Of a stretch of DNA of 12,760 bases, positions 1-6,824 are shown piece after piece (position 1 is the stretch's first letter; each line of letters starts with the position of its first letter). The stretch covers positions 1-12,760 of the forward strand of contig JBOGGN010000246.1 of NCBI GenBank assembly GCA_050744165.1. The letters are read 5' to 3'. The notes under the pieces are model-generated. The model worked only from the letters and a program-made list of their open reading frames with translations, ran no database searches and was not told the DNA's origin. This DNA is from JBOGGN01 sp050744165 (GTDB taxonomy: Bacteria; Actinomycetota; Acidimicrobiia; Acidimicrobiales; Palsa-688). A program made the position numbers and the translations under genes.

Positions 1-17
1 GTGGGGTACTACCCCAC
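1..17. repeat. 17-nt perfect palindrome at window edge
   Basis: GTGGGGTA and TACCCCAC flank a single central base, so the 8-nt arms are perfectly complementary. As RNA this would fold as a 6-bp GTGGGG/CCCCAC stem with a 5-nt loop. It lies 60 nt beyond the stop codon of the minus-strand gene at 78-1496, so it may be part of that gene's terminator or belong to a neighbour outside the window. The edge hides whether a T-tract follows. Confidence 0.4.
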
Positions 18-56
18 CAAACCGCCCCAGGTATAAGGCACCCACACGAATCACGA

Positions 57-77
57 ACGGCGGGCCGCCGTGGCGGC
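57..77 (-). terminator. GC-rich inverted repeats directly after a stop codon
   Basis: Two overlapping inverted repeats abut the TAA stop (78-80) of the minus-strand gene: ACGGCGG/CCGCCGT (57-63 and 65-71) and GCCGCC/GGCGGC (64-69 and 72-77). Alternative hairpins of 6-7 bp could form in the 3' end of the mRNA. There is no clear U-tract, so this is a possible intrinsic or structure-assisted terminator only. Confidence 0.3.
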
Positions 78-1496
78 TTATAGAGACGACGGTGCAAGGG
101 TCTGGTAGTACCCGACCATGTCGACTACCACGTCGACGTTGCCCGTGCTTCCGTTGAACATGATGAAGCCGTTCTTCATTGACCCGACGGCGGTGACCGC
201 CAGGTTGGCGATGGTCGTTCCCGCGGTCCAGTTGAGGTCCGACGCATTCGGGGGGGTCGTTTCGCTATCGGGATAGACGGTGAGATAGCCGCCTCCGGTC
301 GTGTTGGTCACCGTCACGTTGAGAGCCAGGCCGGCACTAGGAGTCGATTCCGTGAAATCCCGTGAGTCGGAGTTGCTGCCGACGGGGCCCAACGTTCCCG
401 GCCCCGCGTCGTTGCAGGGGTTGGCGGCGACCCCTGGGCCCTGGGCGCGGGTGTCACAGATCCGCTCTGGTGGAACGGGGAAGTACTGGGCCCCTCCGGA
501 GGCCGTGACGTATCCGTCGAGGTCGATGACGACATTGGTGGTGCCCACGGCGTTGTAGACGTCGAAGACCCCCGCAGAGCTGATCGGGGTGATGACCCGG
601 TCCGCGATCTCCTGGCCGGCGGCCCAGTTGAGATCGGAGGCGAACGGCCTGGTTGTGCCATCGGCCCAGACCGTGAGGTAGCCGCCGTCGGAGGTGGTGT
701 TGGTGGCGGTGACGTTCACCACGACCGCGGTCGCCCCCATGGGAACGCCGAAGCCGGAGGCGACGCTTACCGACATCATCGAGTTCGGCTGCATGGTCCC
801 AGCCTTGGTGCCATTGTTGTTGCACTGGTTGGCGGGGATGGTTTTGCTCTTCCGAGTGTCGCAGACTCGCACCGGCGCCACGGTGTTGACCAAACCGCCG
901 GTTGCCACCTCGTAGTAGCCCTCCAGGTCGATCACAAGGTCGGCCGATCCTTGGTTGTTGTACACGCTGACCTGGCCCGTTTGGCCGACCGCGGCCTGGA
1001 TGGTGTTCGAGATGTTTTCGTCAGGGTTCCAGTTGAGGCTGGACGCGACTGGCTGAGGGGTGAACGTTGGCCACACCGTGAAGTAGCTGACACCGGTCGT
1101 ATCGGTCGCGGTGACGTGCAACACCACTGCGGTGGCGTCGGCAGGCACCATCGCAGTCCCAAACGTTCCGATCACCGTCACGTTGGCGACGCCGCCGGGA
1201 CCGAGCGGTGCCGCGCCCTGGGCATCGCACTGATTGGCGCTGACGCCAGCGCTCTCCGCCCGGGTGTCGCAGATCCGGACCGGCGTGACGGGGAAGTAGT
1301 CCGACCCCGCTCCGGACACGGCCGCGGTGGCCTGGGTGCCGAGGGCACTCTTGGCCCCGGCATGTGAGGCACCCACCGTGGCGGCGCCGGCTGTCCCGGC
1401 ACCGACCATGGTCAGGAGCAATGCCATCCCCGAGGTGACGGCCATGACCGTCGCAAGTTGAAATCTCGTCTTCTGATGCTGCAGTGGTTTCCGCAC
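78..1496 (-). CDS. Secreted three-module protein with ICDTR/Cys-pair repeats (paralogue A)
   Basis: A 472-residue protein of unknown function, predicted to be exported by Sec. I chose the GTG at 1496 because AGGAGG (1501-1506) sits 4 nt upstream. A longer frame to 1598 exists, but its extra sequence is not conserved as protein. Residues ~12-38 form a signal peptide (KTRFQ n-region, hydrophobic core, Ala-rich cleavage site near 38). Three ~130-residue modules follow at about 67-195, 202-330 and 337-464. Each opens with a P-x-R-[IV]-C-D-T-R motif and a second Cys 13-14 residues on (C76/C90, C212/C225, C347/C361), probably disulphides. Each then has NVTATNTT-, LTVW-, SDLNW- and VVIDLDGYY-like strands. 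Similar beta-rich repeats occur in many actinobacterial exported proteins, usually without assigned function. No catalytic motif, LPXTG or C-terminal membrane segment is visible, so it is probably released or loosely wall-associated. It is a full-length paralogue of the gene at 1748-3148. Confidence 0.85.
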   Translation of the reverse strand: MRKPLQHQKTRFQLATVMAVTSGMALLLTMVGAGTAGAATVGASHAGAKSALGTQATAAVSGAGSDYFPVTPVRICDTRAESAGVSANQCDAQGAAPLGPGGVANVTVIGTFGTAMVPADATAVVLHVTATDTTGVSYFTVWPTFTPQPVASSLNWNPDENISNTIQAAVGQTGQVSVYNNQGSADLVIDLEGYYEVATGGLVNTVAPVRVCDTRKSKTIPANQCNNNGTKAGTMQPNSMMSVSVASGFGVPMGATAVVVNVTATNTTSDGGYLTVWADGTTRPFASDLNWAAGQEIADRVITPISSAGVFDVYNAVGTTNVVIDLDGYVTASGGAQYFPVPPERICDTRAQGPGVAANPCNDAGPGTLGPVGSNSDSRDFTESTPSAGLALNVTVTNTTGGGYLTVYPDSETTPPNASDLNWTAGTTIANLAVTAVGSMKNGFIMFNGSTGNVDVVVDMVGYYQTLAPSSL

Positions 1497-1611
1497 CCTT
1501 CCTCCTGTCAGCGAACGCTTCGGGAGTAGCGAAGCACAACGCGATCGGTGGCACGAGAAGCTTGGGCCGAATGGCACCGAAAGGATGATTTTCGTCACCC
1601 GATGGGCCCAT
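1497..1611 (-). promoter_or_regulatory. Conserved 115-nt leader of paralogue A
   Basis: The sequence upstream of the GTG start aligns with the equal-length region 3149-3263 upstream of paralogue B. A distal block of about 45 nt begins ATGGGCC and contains GGTGAC, CATCCTTTCGGT and CCATTC. It is nearly identical in both. A variable middle of about 25 nt follows, then a proximal block beginning TGTGCTTC and ending in AGGAGGAA. The proximal block is conserved as nucleotides but falls in different reading frames in the two copies, so it is noncoding. It probably holds promoter, 5' UTR and ribosome binding site. I did not recognise a known riboswitch. Confidence 0.55.
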
Positions 1612-1686
1612 TGGGGGCCAGTTCACGGCAGCGCCAGGGTGAACTCGGCTTGGACTCACCGAGACGGGGCCAGGACTCCCCCGAAA

Positions 1687-1719
1687 CAGAGGACCCCCTG
1701 CAGAGCAGGGGGTCCTCTG
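1687..1719 (-). terminator. Perfect 15-bp hairpin between the two paralogues
   Basis: CAGAGGACCCCCTGC (1687-1701) and GCAGGGGGTCCTCTG (1705-1719) pair perfectly around a 3-nt loop. The hairpin begins about 30 nt after the stop of the minus-strand gene 1748-3148, and on that strand it is followed by TTTCGG, a weak U-tract. It probably terminates transcription of paralogue B and separates it from paralogue A, which has its own leader. On the plus strand the following bases are GAAAC, so it is less likely to work in that direction. Confidence 0.7.
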
Positions 1720-1747
1720 GAAACTTGGTCGCGGTTGCGGCCTGCGC

Positions 1748-3148
1748 CTAGCCCGGCATCAGGTAGACCCCGACCTGGTCGATGACCACGTCGACGTTGC
1801 CGGTGCTTCCGTTGAACAAGTCGAAGCCGTGGTTCGTCGCCCCGACGGCGGTAACCGCCAGGTTGGCGATGGTCGTCCCCTGGGTCCAGTTCAGGTCGGA
1901 CGCATTCGGGGGGTTGGCTTCATCATCGGGAAACACGGTGAGATAGCCGTTTCCGGTCGTGTTGGTCACCGTCACGTTGAGTGCCAAGCCGGCGACCTTC
2001 ATCGAACCGGGAATGTCGAGCAAGTCAGTGTTGCTGCCGACGGGACCCAACGTGTTGGGTCCGCCTTGGTTGCAGGGGTTGGAGGCGATCCCGGGGCCTT
2101 GGGCGCGGGTGTCGCAGATCCGATCTGGCGACTCTGGGAAGTACTGGGCCCCGGTGGTCACCATGGTGTCGGTGGCGGGGGTCACGAAGCCGTCGAGGTC
2201 GATGACGACATCGGCAGTGCCGACGGCGTTGAACACGTCGAAGATCCCTGCGGAGCTGATTGGGGTGATGACCCGGTCCGCGATCTCCTGGTGGGCCGCC
2301 CAGTTGAGATCGGAGACGAACGGCTTGGTTGTGCCATCGGCCCAGACCGTGAGGAAGCCGCCGTCCTTGCTCGGGTTGGTGGCCGTGAGGTTGATTATGA
2401 CGGCCGTCGCCCCGGCGGGCACACCAAAGCCGGTGGAGACGTCGACCTTCATCGTCGAGCCCGGCTGCATGGTGCCCGCCTGCATGCCATTGCCGTTGCA
2501 CTGGTTGGCGGGGACGTTGGTGCTCTTCGCCCGGGTATCACAGATCCGTTCCGGCGCCACCGTCGTGACCAGACCGCCGGCTGCCTGCTCGTAGTAGCCG
2601 TCCAGGTCGATAACCAGGTCGGCCGACCCCAGGTTGTTGTATACGCTTACCTGGCCGCCCGCACCGACTGTGGCCTGGATGGTGTTCGAGATGTTCTCGT
2701 CGGGGTCCCAGTTGAGGCTGGAGGCCACCGGCTGGGACTCGCCGGTCGGCCACACGGTGAAGTAGCTGACACCGGTGGTGTCGGTGGCGGTGACGTGCAA
2801 CACCACCGCGGTGGCGTCGGCTGGCACCATTGCCGCCCCGCCGGTCACCGTCACGTTGGCGACGCCGCCCGCGGTGAGCGTCTTCGAGCCGTTCATGTCG
2901 CACTGGTTGGCGGTGACGGTCGCGCTCGGGGCACGGGTGTCGCAGATCCGGACCGGCGTGACGGGGAAGTAGTCGGACCCCGCCGTCGGGACAACATTCG
3001 GCGTTACCTGGGCACGGGCAGCACCCAGTGTCGCCGCACTGGCGGCCCCTGCACCGACCATGCTCAGGAGCAATCCCATCCCCGAGGTGACGGCCAGGAC
3101 CGTCGCTAGTTGAAATCTCGTCTTCCTATGCCGCCGTGGTTTCTCCAC
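1748..3148 (-). CDS. Secreted three-module protein with ICDTR/Cys-pair repeats (paralogue B)
   Basis: A 466-residue paralogue of the protein at 78-1496, with the same layout. The start is the GTG at 3148, preceded by AAAGGAGGA (3152-3160). The signal peptide is at ~12-39 (KTRFQLATV, hydrophobic core, Ala-rich cleavage region). Three modules lie at about 60-187, 194-322 and 335-463, with Cys pairs C69/C83, C203/C217 and C344/C359. Module 1 shares MVPADATAVVLHVTATDTTG with module 1 of paralogue A. Corresponding modules are more alike between the two proteins than neighbouring modules within one protein. This implies that the three-module architecture predates the gene duplication. Small differences are a shorter loop before MVPAD and an ATDTMV insert between modules 2 and 3. 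Function is unknown; a surface or extracellular binding or structural role is a guess. No enzyme motif, sorting signal or C-terminal anchor is seen. Confidence 0.85.
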   Translation of the reverse strand: MEKPRRHRKTRFQLATVLAVTSGMGLLLSMVGAGAASAATLGAARAQVTPNVVPTAGSDYFPVTPVRICDTRAPSATVTANQCDMNGSKTLTAGGVANVTVTGGAAMVPADATAVVLHVTATDTTGVSYFTVWPTGESQPVASSLNWDPDENISNTIQATVGAGGQVSVYNNLGSADLVIDLDGYYEQAAGGLVTTVAPERICDTRAKSTNVPANQCNGNGMQAGTMQPGSTMKVDVSTGFGVPAGATAVIINLTATNPSKDGGFLTVWADGTTKPFVSDLNWAAHQEIADRVITPISSAGIFDVFNAVGTADVVIDLDGFVTPATDTMVTTGAQYFPESPDRICDTRAQGPGIASNPCNQGGPNTLGPVGSNTDLLDIPGSMKVAGLALNVTVTNTTGNGYLTVFPDDEANPPNASDLNWTQGTTIANLAVTAVGATNHGFDLFNGSTGNVDVVIDQVGVYLMPG

Positions 3149-3263
3149 CGTTCCTCCTTTACCGAACGTTTCGGGCGTAGTGAAGCACAGCGGCATTTGA
3201 GGGAGCACGCGATTGGGCGGGAATGGGACCGAAAGGATGCTTTTTGTCACCGGATCGGCCCAT
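3149..3263 (-). promoter_or_regulatory. Conserved 115-nt leader of paralogue B
   Basis: This is the counterpart of 1497-1611. It starts with ATGGGCC on the minus strand, contains GGTGACA, CATCCTTTCGGT and CCCATTC in the distal block, and TGTGCTTC, CCCGAA, CGTTCG and AAAGGAGGA in the proximal block next to the GTG start. Equal length and conserved ends indicate that the two genes were duplicated with their control region and are probably co-regulated. The promoter hexamers are not obvious; GTGACA could be a -35-like element. Confidence 0.55.
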
Positions 3264-3310
3264 CTGTGGCGAGATCAGGGCCGCCGCCACCCCCAGAAGG
3301 CCCTCCTCGC

Positions 3311-3422
3311 CAGACACGCCGCCGGTGAGACACGCCGCCGGTGAGACACGCCGCTGGTGAGACACGCCGCTGGTGAGACACGCCGCCGATGAGACACGCC
3401 GCCGGTGAGACACTCTGCGGAT
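3311..3422. repeat. 16-bp tandem repeat array, six copies plus one degenerate
   Basis: The unit GAGACACGCCGCCGGT repeats head to tail with exact 16-bp period at 3311, 3327, 3343, 3359, 3375 and 3391. A seventh degenerate copy at 3407-3422 overlaps the first two bases of the ATG at 3421. Copies differ only at the first base of copy 1, at GCC/GCT (copies 3 and 4 have T) and at GGT/GAT (copy 5). There are no spacers, so it is not CRISPR. It fills the divergent intergenic region between paralogue B and the SRPBCC gene. The rest of that region (3264-3310) shows nothing recognisable. Confidence 0.9.
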
Positions 3423-3846
3423 GGACCCGAACTTCTACTCCTTCCGCAGCGAGTGGCCGTTGGCCGCCCCGGCGGGCGACGTGTTCCTGGCCCTATCCGC
3501 CCTGGGCGACTACCCGAGCTGGTGGCCCGAGGTGCGGACGGTCCGGCCGGTGTCCGAGGACAGCGCGGAACTGGTGTGTCGCTCGTTTTTGCCCTACGAG
3601 TTGGTGTTCACCAGCCGCCAGAGCCGCATCGACCGCGACGCTGGAATCTTAGAGGCGGTCATGGAGGGCGACCTTGCCGGGTTCTCCCGCTGGACGATCA
3701 CGCCCGCAGGGGCGGGCACCCTGGCCGTGTTCGAGGAGCAAGTGACGGCGGACAAGGCGCTGTTACGGCGCTTCGCGAGAATCGCCCGGCCGGCCTTCCA
3801 GGCCAACCACGCAATCATGATGCGCCATGGCCGCCAGGGCGCATGA
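3421..3846 (+). CDS. SRPBCC (START-like) family protein
   Basis: A 141-residue protein with the look of the polyketide cyclase/dehydrase-like SRPBCC family, small alpha/beta grip folds with a hydrophobic ligand pocket. Supporting features are the N-terminal strand (FRSEWPLAAPAGDVFLALS), then LGDYPSWWPEV, the usual helix-loop of this family with conserved Trp and Pro. Alternating strands follow (SAELVCRSFLPYELVFTSR, AVMEGDLAGFSRWTITPAG, AVFEEQVTADKALL), and then a long C-terminal helix (LLRRFARIARPAFQANHAIMMRHG). Length is typical of single-domain members. The ligand and reaction cannot be read from sequence. The ATG lies at the end of the 16-bp repeat array, and no convincing ribosome binding site precedes it, so it may be translated weakly or from a leaderless mRNA. 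It converges on ctaF, with a 49-nt gap, and is not in an operon with its neighbours. Confidence 0.75.
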   Translation: MDPNFYSFRSEWPLAAPAGDVFLALSALGDYPSWWPEVRTVRPVSEDSAELVCRSFLPYELVFTSRQSRIDRDAGILEAVMEGDLAGFSRWTITPAGAGTLAVFEEQVTADKALLRRFARIARPAFQANHAIMMRHGRQGA

Positions 3847-3871
3847 CGCGCTCCGCGGTGCTGAGGCAGGC

Positions 3872-3886
3872 GGCGGGGCGCCTTTT
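3872..3886 (+). terminator. Possible short terminator between convergent genes
   Basis: GGCG-GGG-CGCC (3872-3882) followed by TTTT (3883-3886) could act as a small intrinsic terminator for the SRPBCC gene. A wider inverted repeat, CTGAGG (3861-3866) with CCTCAG (3894-3899), brackets it and reaches into the ctaF stop codon. The stems are short, so support is weak. Confidence 0.3.
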
Positions 3887-3895
3887 CCCACCTCC

Positions 3896-4288
3896 TCAGT
3901 GGGGGACCTGCGCCTCCACGGCGTAGCCGATGACGGCGCCCACGGTGAAGATGGCGGCGATGACGAAGAACCACACGCCGTACACCAGCCCGAGGGCGGC
4001 CTGGACGGCCCCCATGGCGAGTGCGGCCGGCCACACACTGGCGGCCGGGAAGTAGCCGACGTCCACCTCGCCGACCACCTCGCCGTCTTCGCGGTCCTCG
4101 GGCCGGTCCGGGCCTCGGCCCAGGCGGCGCACCTGAAGCCAGGCGTAGCCGCAAAGCATGGCGTAGGCCGTCGCCCCGAGGGCCAACATCACCGTGCCCG
4201 AGTCCTCGTAGCTGGTGAACCAGTAGATGGCGGCGATAACGGCGAGGAACACCGCCCCGAACAGCAGCACCCTGGTCTCGGTCTTCAT
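3896..4288 (-). CDS. ctaF: Cytochrome c oxidase subunit IV, actinobacterial type
   Basis: A 130-residue membrane protein matching the actinobacterial CtaF subunit of aa3 oxidase, a small accessory subunit of the respiratory supercomplex in the cytoplasmic membrane. The N-terminus (MKTETRVLLFGAVFLAVIAA) leads into TM1 (~5-24), followed by YWFTSYEDSGTVML, typical of the family, and TM2 (~31-52). A charged loop rich in Asp, Glu and Arg spans ~56-78, then comes GYFPAASVWPAALA, also characteristic, and two more hydrophobic helices (~83-104 and ~105-124). Family length is about 130-140 residues. It starts 27 nt after the ctaD stop with a GAGGG ribosome binding site and is the last gene of the ctaC-ctaD-ctaF operon. 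The identification rests on both sequence pattern and position. Confidence 0.9.
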   Translation of the reverse strand: MKTETRVLLFGAVFLAVIAAIYWFTSYEDSGTVMLALGATAYAMLCGYAWLQVRRLGRGPDRPEDREDGEVVGEVDVGYFPAASVWPAALAMGAVQAALGLVYGVWFFVIAAIFTVGAVIGYAVEAQVPH

Positions 4289-4315
4289 GAGGCCCTCATG
4301 CCGACGCCCCGGCCC

Positions 4316-5992
4316 CTAGACGCCCGGGGCGTCGGGGTGGTCCCGGTCCCACACCGGCCGGTTGGACCGAATGGGCGGCAGCGAGTCGAAGTTGTGCTCC
4401 GGCGGGGGCGAGGACGTGGCCCACTCGAGGGTCTGGCCGCCCCAGGGGTTGGCGTTGAGCTCGGCGGGGAGCTTCTCGCCCTTGCGCCATGTCCGGTACA
4501 CGTTCCACAGGAAGGGAAGCACCGCGATGCCGAGCAGGTAGGCGCCGATGGTCGACAGCAGGTTGAGGAAGCTCCAGTGTTGGTCGGCAGGGTAGGTGGC
4601 GATGCGCCGTGGCATCCCCCGTAGGCCGAGTTGGTGTTGGGGGAAGAACGTGAGGTTCGTCCCGATGAACAGGAGCCAGAAATTGACCCGCGCCCAGCCT
4701 TCGTGCAGCTTCTTGCCGGTCCATTTGGGCCACCAGTAGTAAATGGCGGCGAAGATCCCGAACACCGATCCCCCGAACAAGACGTAATGCATATGAGCGA
4801 CGATGAAATAGGTGTCGGTCACGTGAAAATCGATCGGTGGTTCGGCCAGCATGACCCCGCTCAGACCGCCGATCAGGAACAGCAACATGAACCCCACGGC
4901 GAAGAGCATCGGCGCCTCGAAGGTGATCTGTCCCTTCCACATGGTGCCGATCCAGTTGAAGAACTTGATGCCGGTGGGTACCGCGATCAAAAGCGACATG
5001 GCGCTGAAGAACGGCAGCAGGACGGCACCGGTGGCGAACATGTGATGGGCCCAGACCCCGACCGACAGCCCGGCAATGGCCAAGGTGGCGAAGACCATGC
5101 CCTTGTAACCGAAGACCGGTTTGCGGCTGAACGTCGGCAGGAGGTCGGTGATCACCCCGAAGTAGGGCAGGATCAGGATGTACACCTCCGGATGGCCGAA
5201 AAACCAGAACAGGTTCTGCCACAGGATTGGCGAGCCGCCACCCGCGGGATCGAAGAAATGGGCGCCGAGGTGCCGGTCGACGTACACCATCGCCAAGGCG
5301 GCGGCCAGCACCGGGAACGCCATGATGATGAGGAAGCTGGTGACCAGCATGTTCCAGGTGAAGATGGGCACGCGGAACATCACCATGCCCGGGGCGCGCA
5401 ACGAGAAAATGGTGGTGACCAGGTTGACGGCGGTGAAGATGCCGGAGAACCCAGTGAGCGCCACCCCGACGATCCACAGGTCAGCTCCGGGGCCAGGGGA
5501 GTGGATGGCCTCGGTCAAGGGGGCGTAGGCGAACCACCCGAAGTTGGCCGCGCCCTTGGAGGTCAAGAACCCCGAGACCATCACCAGCCCGCCCCCGAGG
5601 TACAGCCAGTACGACAAGGCGTTGAGGCGCGGGAAGGCCATGTCGGGGGCACCGATTTGCAGGGGTACCAGGTAGTTGGCCAACCCGAAGGCGAAGGGGC
5701 CGGCGAACAGGAACAACATGATGCTCCCGTGCATGGTGAACCACTGGTTGTAGGTGGCCTCGTTGACGAAGGTGTTGTTGGGGACCGCCAGCTGCGTCCG
5801 CATCCCTTCAGCCAGCATCCCGCCGAGCAGGAAGAAGCAGAAGGCGGTGACCATGTACAAGATGCCGATCCTCTTGTGGTCGGCAGTGGTGACCCAGCCG
5901 AGGATCCCCGTCGGCCGGGGCCCGGGAACGATGCGGGTCAGGGGCGGGGCACCGGTTGCCGGGGGGCTCGGGCGGTCGGCGATGACGGTCAT
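4316..5992 (-). CDS. ctaD: Cytochrome c oxidase subunit I (aa3 type)
   Basis: A 558-residue catalytic subunit of aa3-type cytochrome c oxidase, which reduces O2 to water with electrons from subunit II while pumping protons across the cytoplasmic membrane. Twelve hydrophobic helices are readable. Metal ligands are all present: low-spin haem a H89 (WFTMHGS) and H402, haem a3 H400 (VAHMHYV), and CuB H267 with the Tyr cross-link partner Y271 (GHPEVY) plus H316-H317 (WAHHMF). E269 in GHPEV marks it as an A1-type enzyme. D117 (GAPDMAFPRLN) opens the D channel and K343 (PTGIKFFNW) the K channel. The ATG at 5992 overlaps the ctaC stop as ATGA, and GGGAGGA lies about 5 nt upstream, so translation is probably coupled. 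A longer open frame upstream of 5992 lies over ctaC and is not real. Confidence 0.98.
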   Translation of the reverse strand: MTVIADRPSPPATGAPPLTRIVPGPRPTGILGWVTTADHKRIGILYMVTAFCFFLLGGMLAEGMRTQLAVPNNTFVNEATYNQWFTMHGSIMLFLFAGPFAFGLANYLVPLQIGAPDMAFPRLNALSYWLYLGGGLVMVSGFLTSKGAANFGWFAYAPLTEAIHSPGPGADLWIVGVALTGFSGIFTAVNLVTTIFSLRAPGMVMFRVPIFTWNMLVTSFLIIMAFPVLAAALAMVYVDRHLGAHFFDPAGGGSPILWQNLFWFFGHPEVYILILPYFGVITDLLPTFSRKPVFGYKGMVFATLAIAGLSVGVWAHHMFATGAVLLPFFSAMSLLIAVPTGIKFFNWIGTMWKGQITFEAPMLFAVGFMLLFLIGGLSGVMLAEPPIDFHVTDTYFIVAHMHYVLFGGSVFGIFAAIYYWWPKWTGKKLHEGWARVNFWLLFIGTNLTFFPQHQLGLRGMPRRIATYPADQHWSFLNLLSTIGAYLLGIAVLPFLWNVYRTWRKGEKLPAELNANPWGGQTLEWATSSPPPEHNFDSLPPIRSNRPVWDRDHPDAPGV

Positions 5993-6783
5993 GTGGCTCC
6001 TCCCGTTGCCGCTCCGGGAATGCTGAAGGCGCCTTTGGGCACCGCCTTGACGAGGAAGTTCATGTCGGCGTGGTGGAGCCCGCAGAACTCGGCGCAGTGG
6101 CCCTGGAATGTTCCTGTCTTGTCGATGTACAGCTCGACGACATTGTTGATCCCGGGGACGAGGTCGCGCTTGAACAGGAAGTCGGGCACGAAGAAGGAGT
6201 GGATGACGTCGTCGGAGACCAACTGCAGGCGCACCGTTTCCCCCGCCGGAAGGGTGAGCACCGGCTGGCTGTACTGGTTGCCCACGATGGGCGGCGCCAT
6301 CGGTGTTCCCGCCGGTGTCAGGTAGGTGAACCGCCAGCCCCACTGGAACCCCTCGACCTTGACCGAGACCGCCGGGGTGGCGGAGGTGCTGTCGACGATG
6401 TTCTCCGCGTGGACCACGAAGAAGAAGATGATTGCCACGATGACCACCGGGATGACGGTGTAGGTGATCTCCAGGGGGATGTGATACTGGGTCTGGCGAG
6501 GTAGCGACGTCTCGTTCCCGCGCTTGCGGTAGCGGATGATCGACCAGAAGATCAGGCCCCACACGATCGCCATCACGACCAGGGCGGTGACGAAGACCCC
6601 CTGCCAGAGGTACAGGGTCTGCTTGGCCTGGGTGTCGGCCGGCGCCGGCATCCCGTAGCGGGGCTCGTTGACCCCGGTGCAGCCGGCCACGAGCAGCGCC
6701 ACTCCGAGCGCGTAGGCGGCGAGTAGGGCCCGTGACCGAACACCACGCCGGGGCACCGAGAGGGGGAAGGGCACCGCCAGCAA
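5989..6783 (-). CDS. ctaC: Cytochrome c oxidase subunit II, lipoprotein with CuA site
   Basis: A 264-residue subunit II, which takes electrons from cytochrome c at its extracytoplasmic CuA centre and passes them to subunit I. The N-terminus is a lipoprotein signal: PRRGVRSR, a hydrophobic stretch and the lipobox LVAGC (C35). Two membrane helices follow (~57-83 and ~103-125), then the cupredoxin domain with the complete CuA ligand set H195, C230, E232, C234, H238, M241 (GHCAEFCGLHHADM). FQWGWRF (146-152) is the conserved aromatic patch for electron entry. I chose the TTG at 6783 because GCGGAG lies 6 nt upstream; GTG codons at 6774 and 6756 are alternatives without a good ribosome binding site. 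No cytochrome c domain is fused at the C-terminus. It is the first gene of the operon and divergent from rplM. Confidence 0.95.
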   Translation of the reverse strand: MLAVPFPLSVPRRGVRSRALLAAYALGVALLVAGCTGVNEPRYGMPAPADTQAKQTLYLWQGVFVTALVVMAIVWGLIFWSIIRYRKRGNETSLPRQTQYHIPLEITYTVIPVVIVAIIFFFVVHAENIVDSTSATPAVSVKVEGFQWGWRFTYLTPAGTPMAPPIVGNQYSQPVLTLPAGETVRLQLVSDDVIHSFFVPDFLFKRDLVPGINNVVELYIDKTGTFQGHCAEFCGLHHADMNFLVKAVPKGAFSIPGAATGGAT

Positions 6784-6824
6784 CCGTAGCTCCGCGTGAT
6801 TGACCCCATAAACGATGAGCTCGA

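Noticed and set aside
1497..1598. N-terminal extension of paralogue A to the GTG at 1598 (and likewise B to 3250)
   Set aside because: The extension is conserved as nucleotides, but part is read in different frames in the two paralogues. AGGAGG directly precedes the downstream GTG, and a signal peptide would not normally begin after 34 extra residues.
1497..1611. Conserved stem-loop GCTTCG/CGAAGC in the paralogue A leader
   Set aside because: The matching positions in the paralogue B leader break two of the six pairs without compensating change, so it is not supported as a conserved RNA structure.
1829..3109. 426-codon plus-strand open frame
   Set aside because: It lies fully antisense to paralogue B, whose signal peptide, repeats and ribosome binding site are clear. 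It is Gly/Arg/Val-rich without domains, as expected for a GC-rich antisense frame.
3159..3413. Minus-strand open frame reading the 16-bp array as 16-residue protein repeats
   Set aside because: The repetition follows automatically from a 16-bp array read through three frames. The frame then runs into the noncoding leader of paralogue B and has no ribosome binding site or recognisable domain.
3311..3422. CRISPR-like array
   Set aside because: The 16-bp units are contiguous with no spacers, the unit is too short, and no cas genes are near.
4631..6325. 564-codon plus-strand open frame
   Set aside because: It is antisense to ctaD and ctaC, which have all catalytic residues. Its Gln/Glu/His/Gly-rich composition is an antisense artefact.
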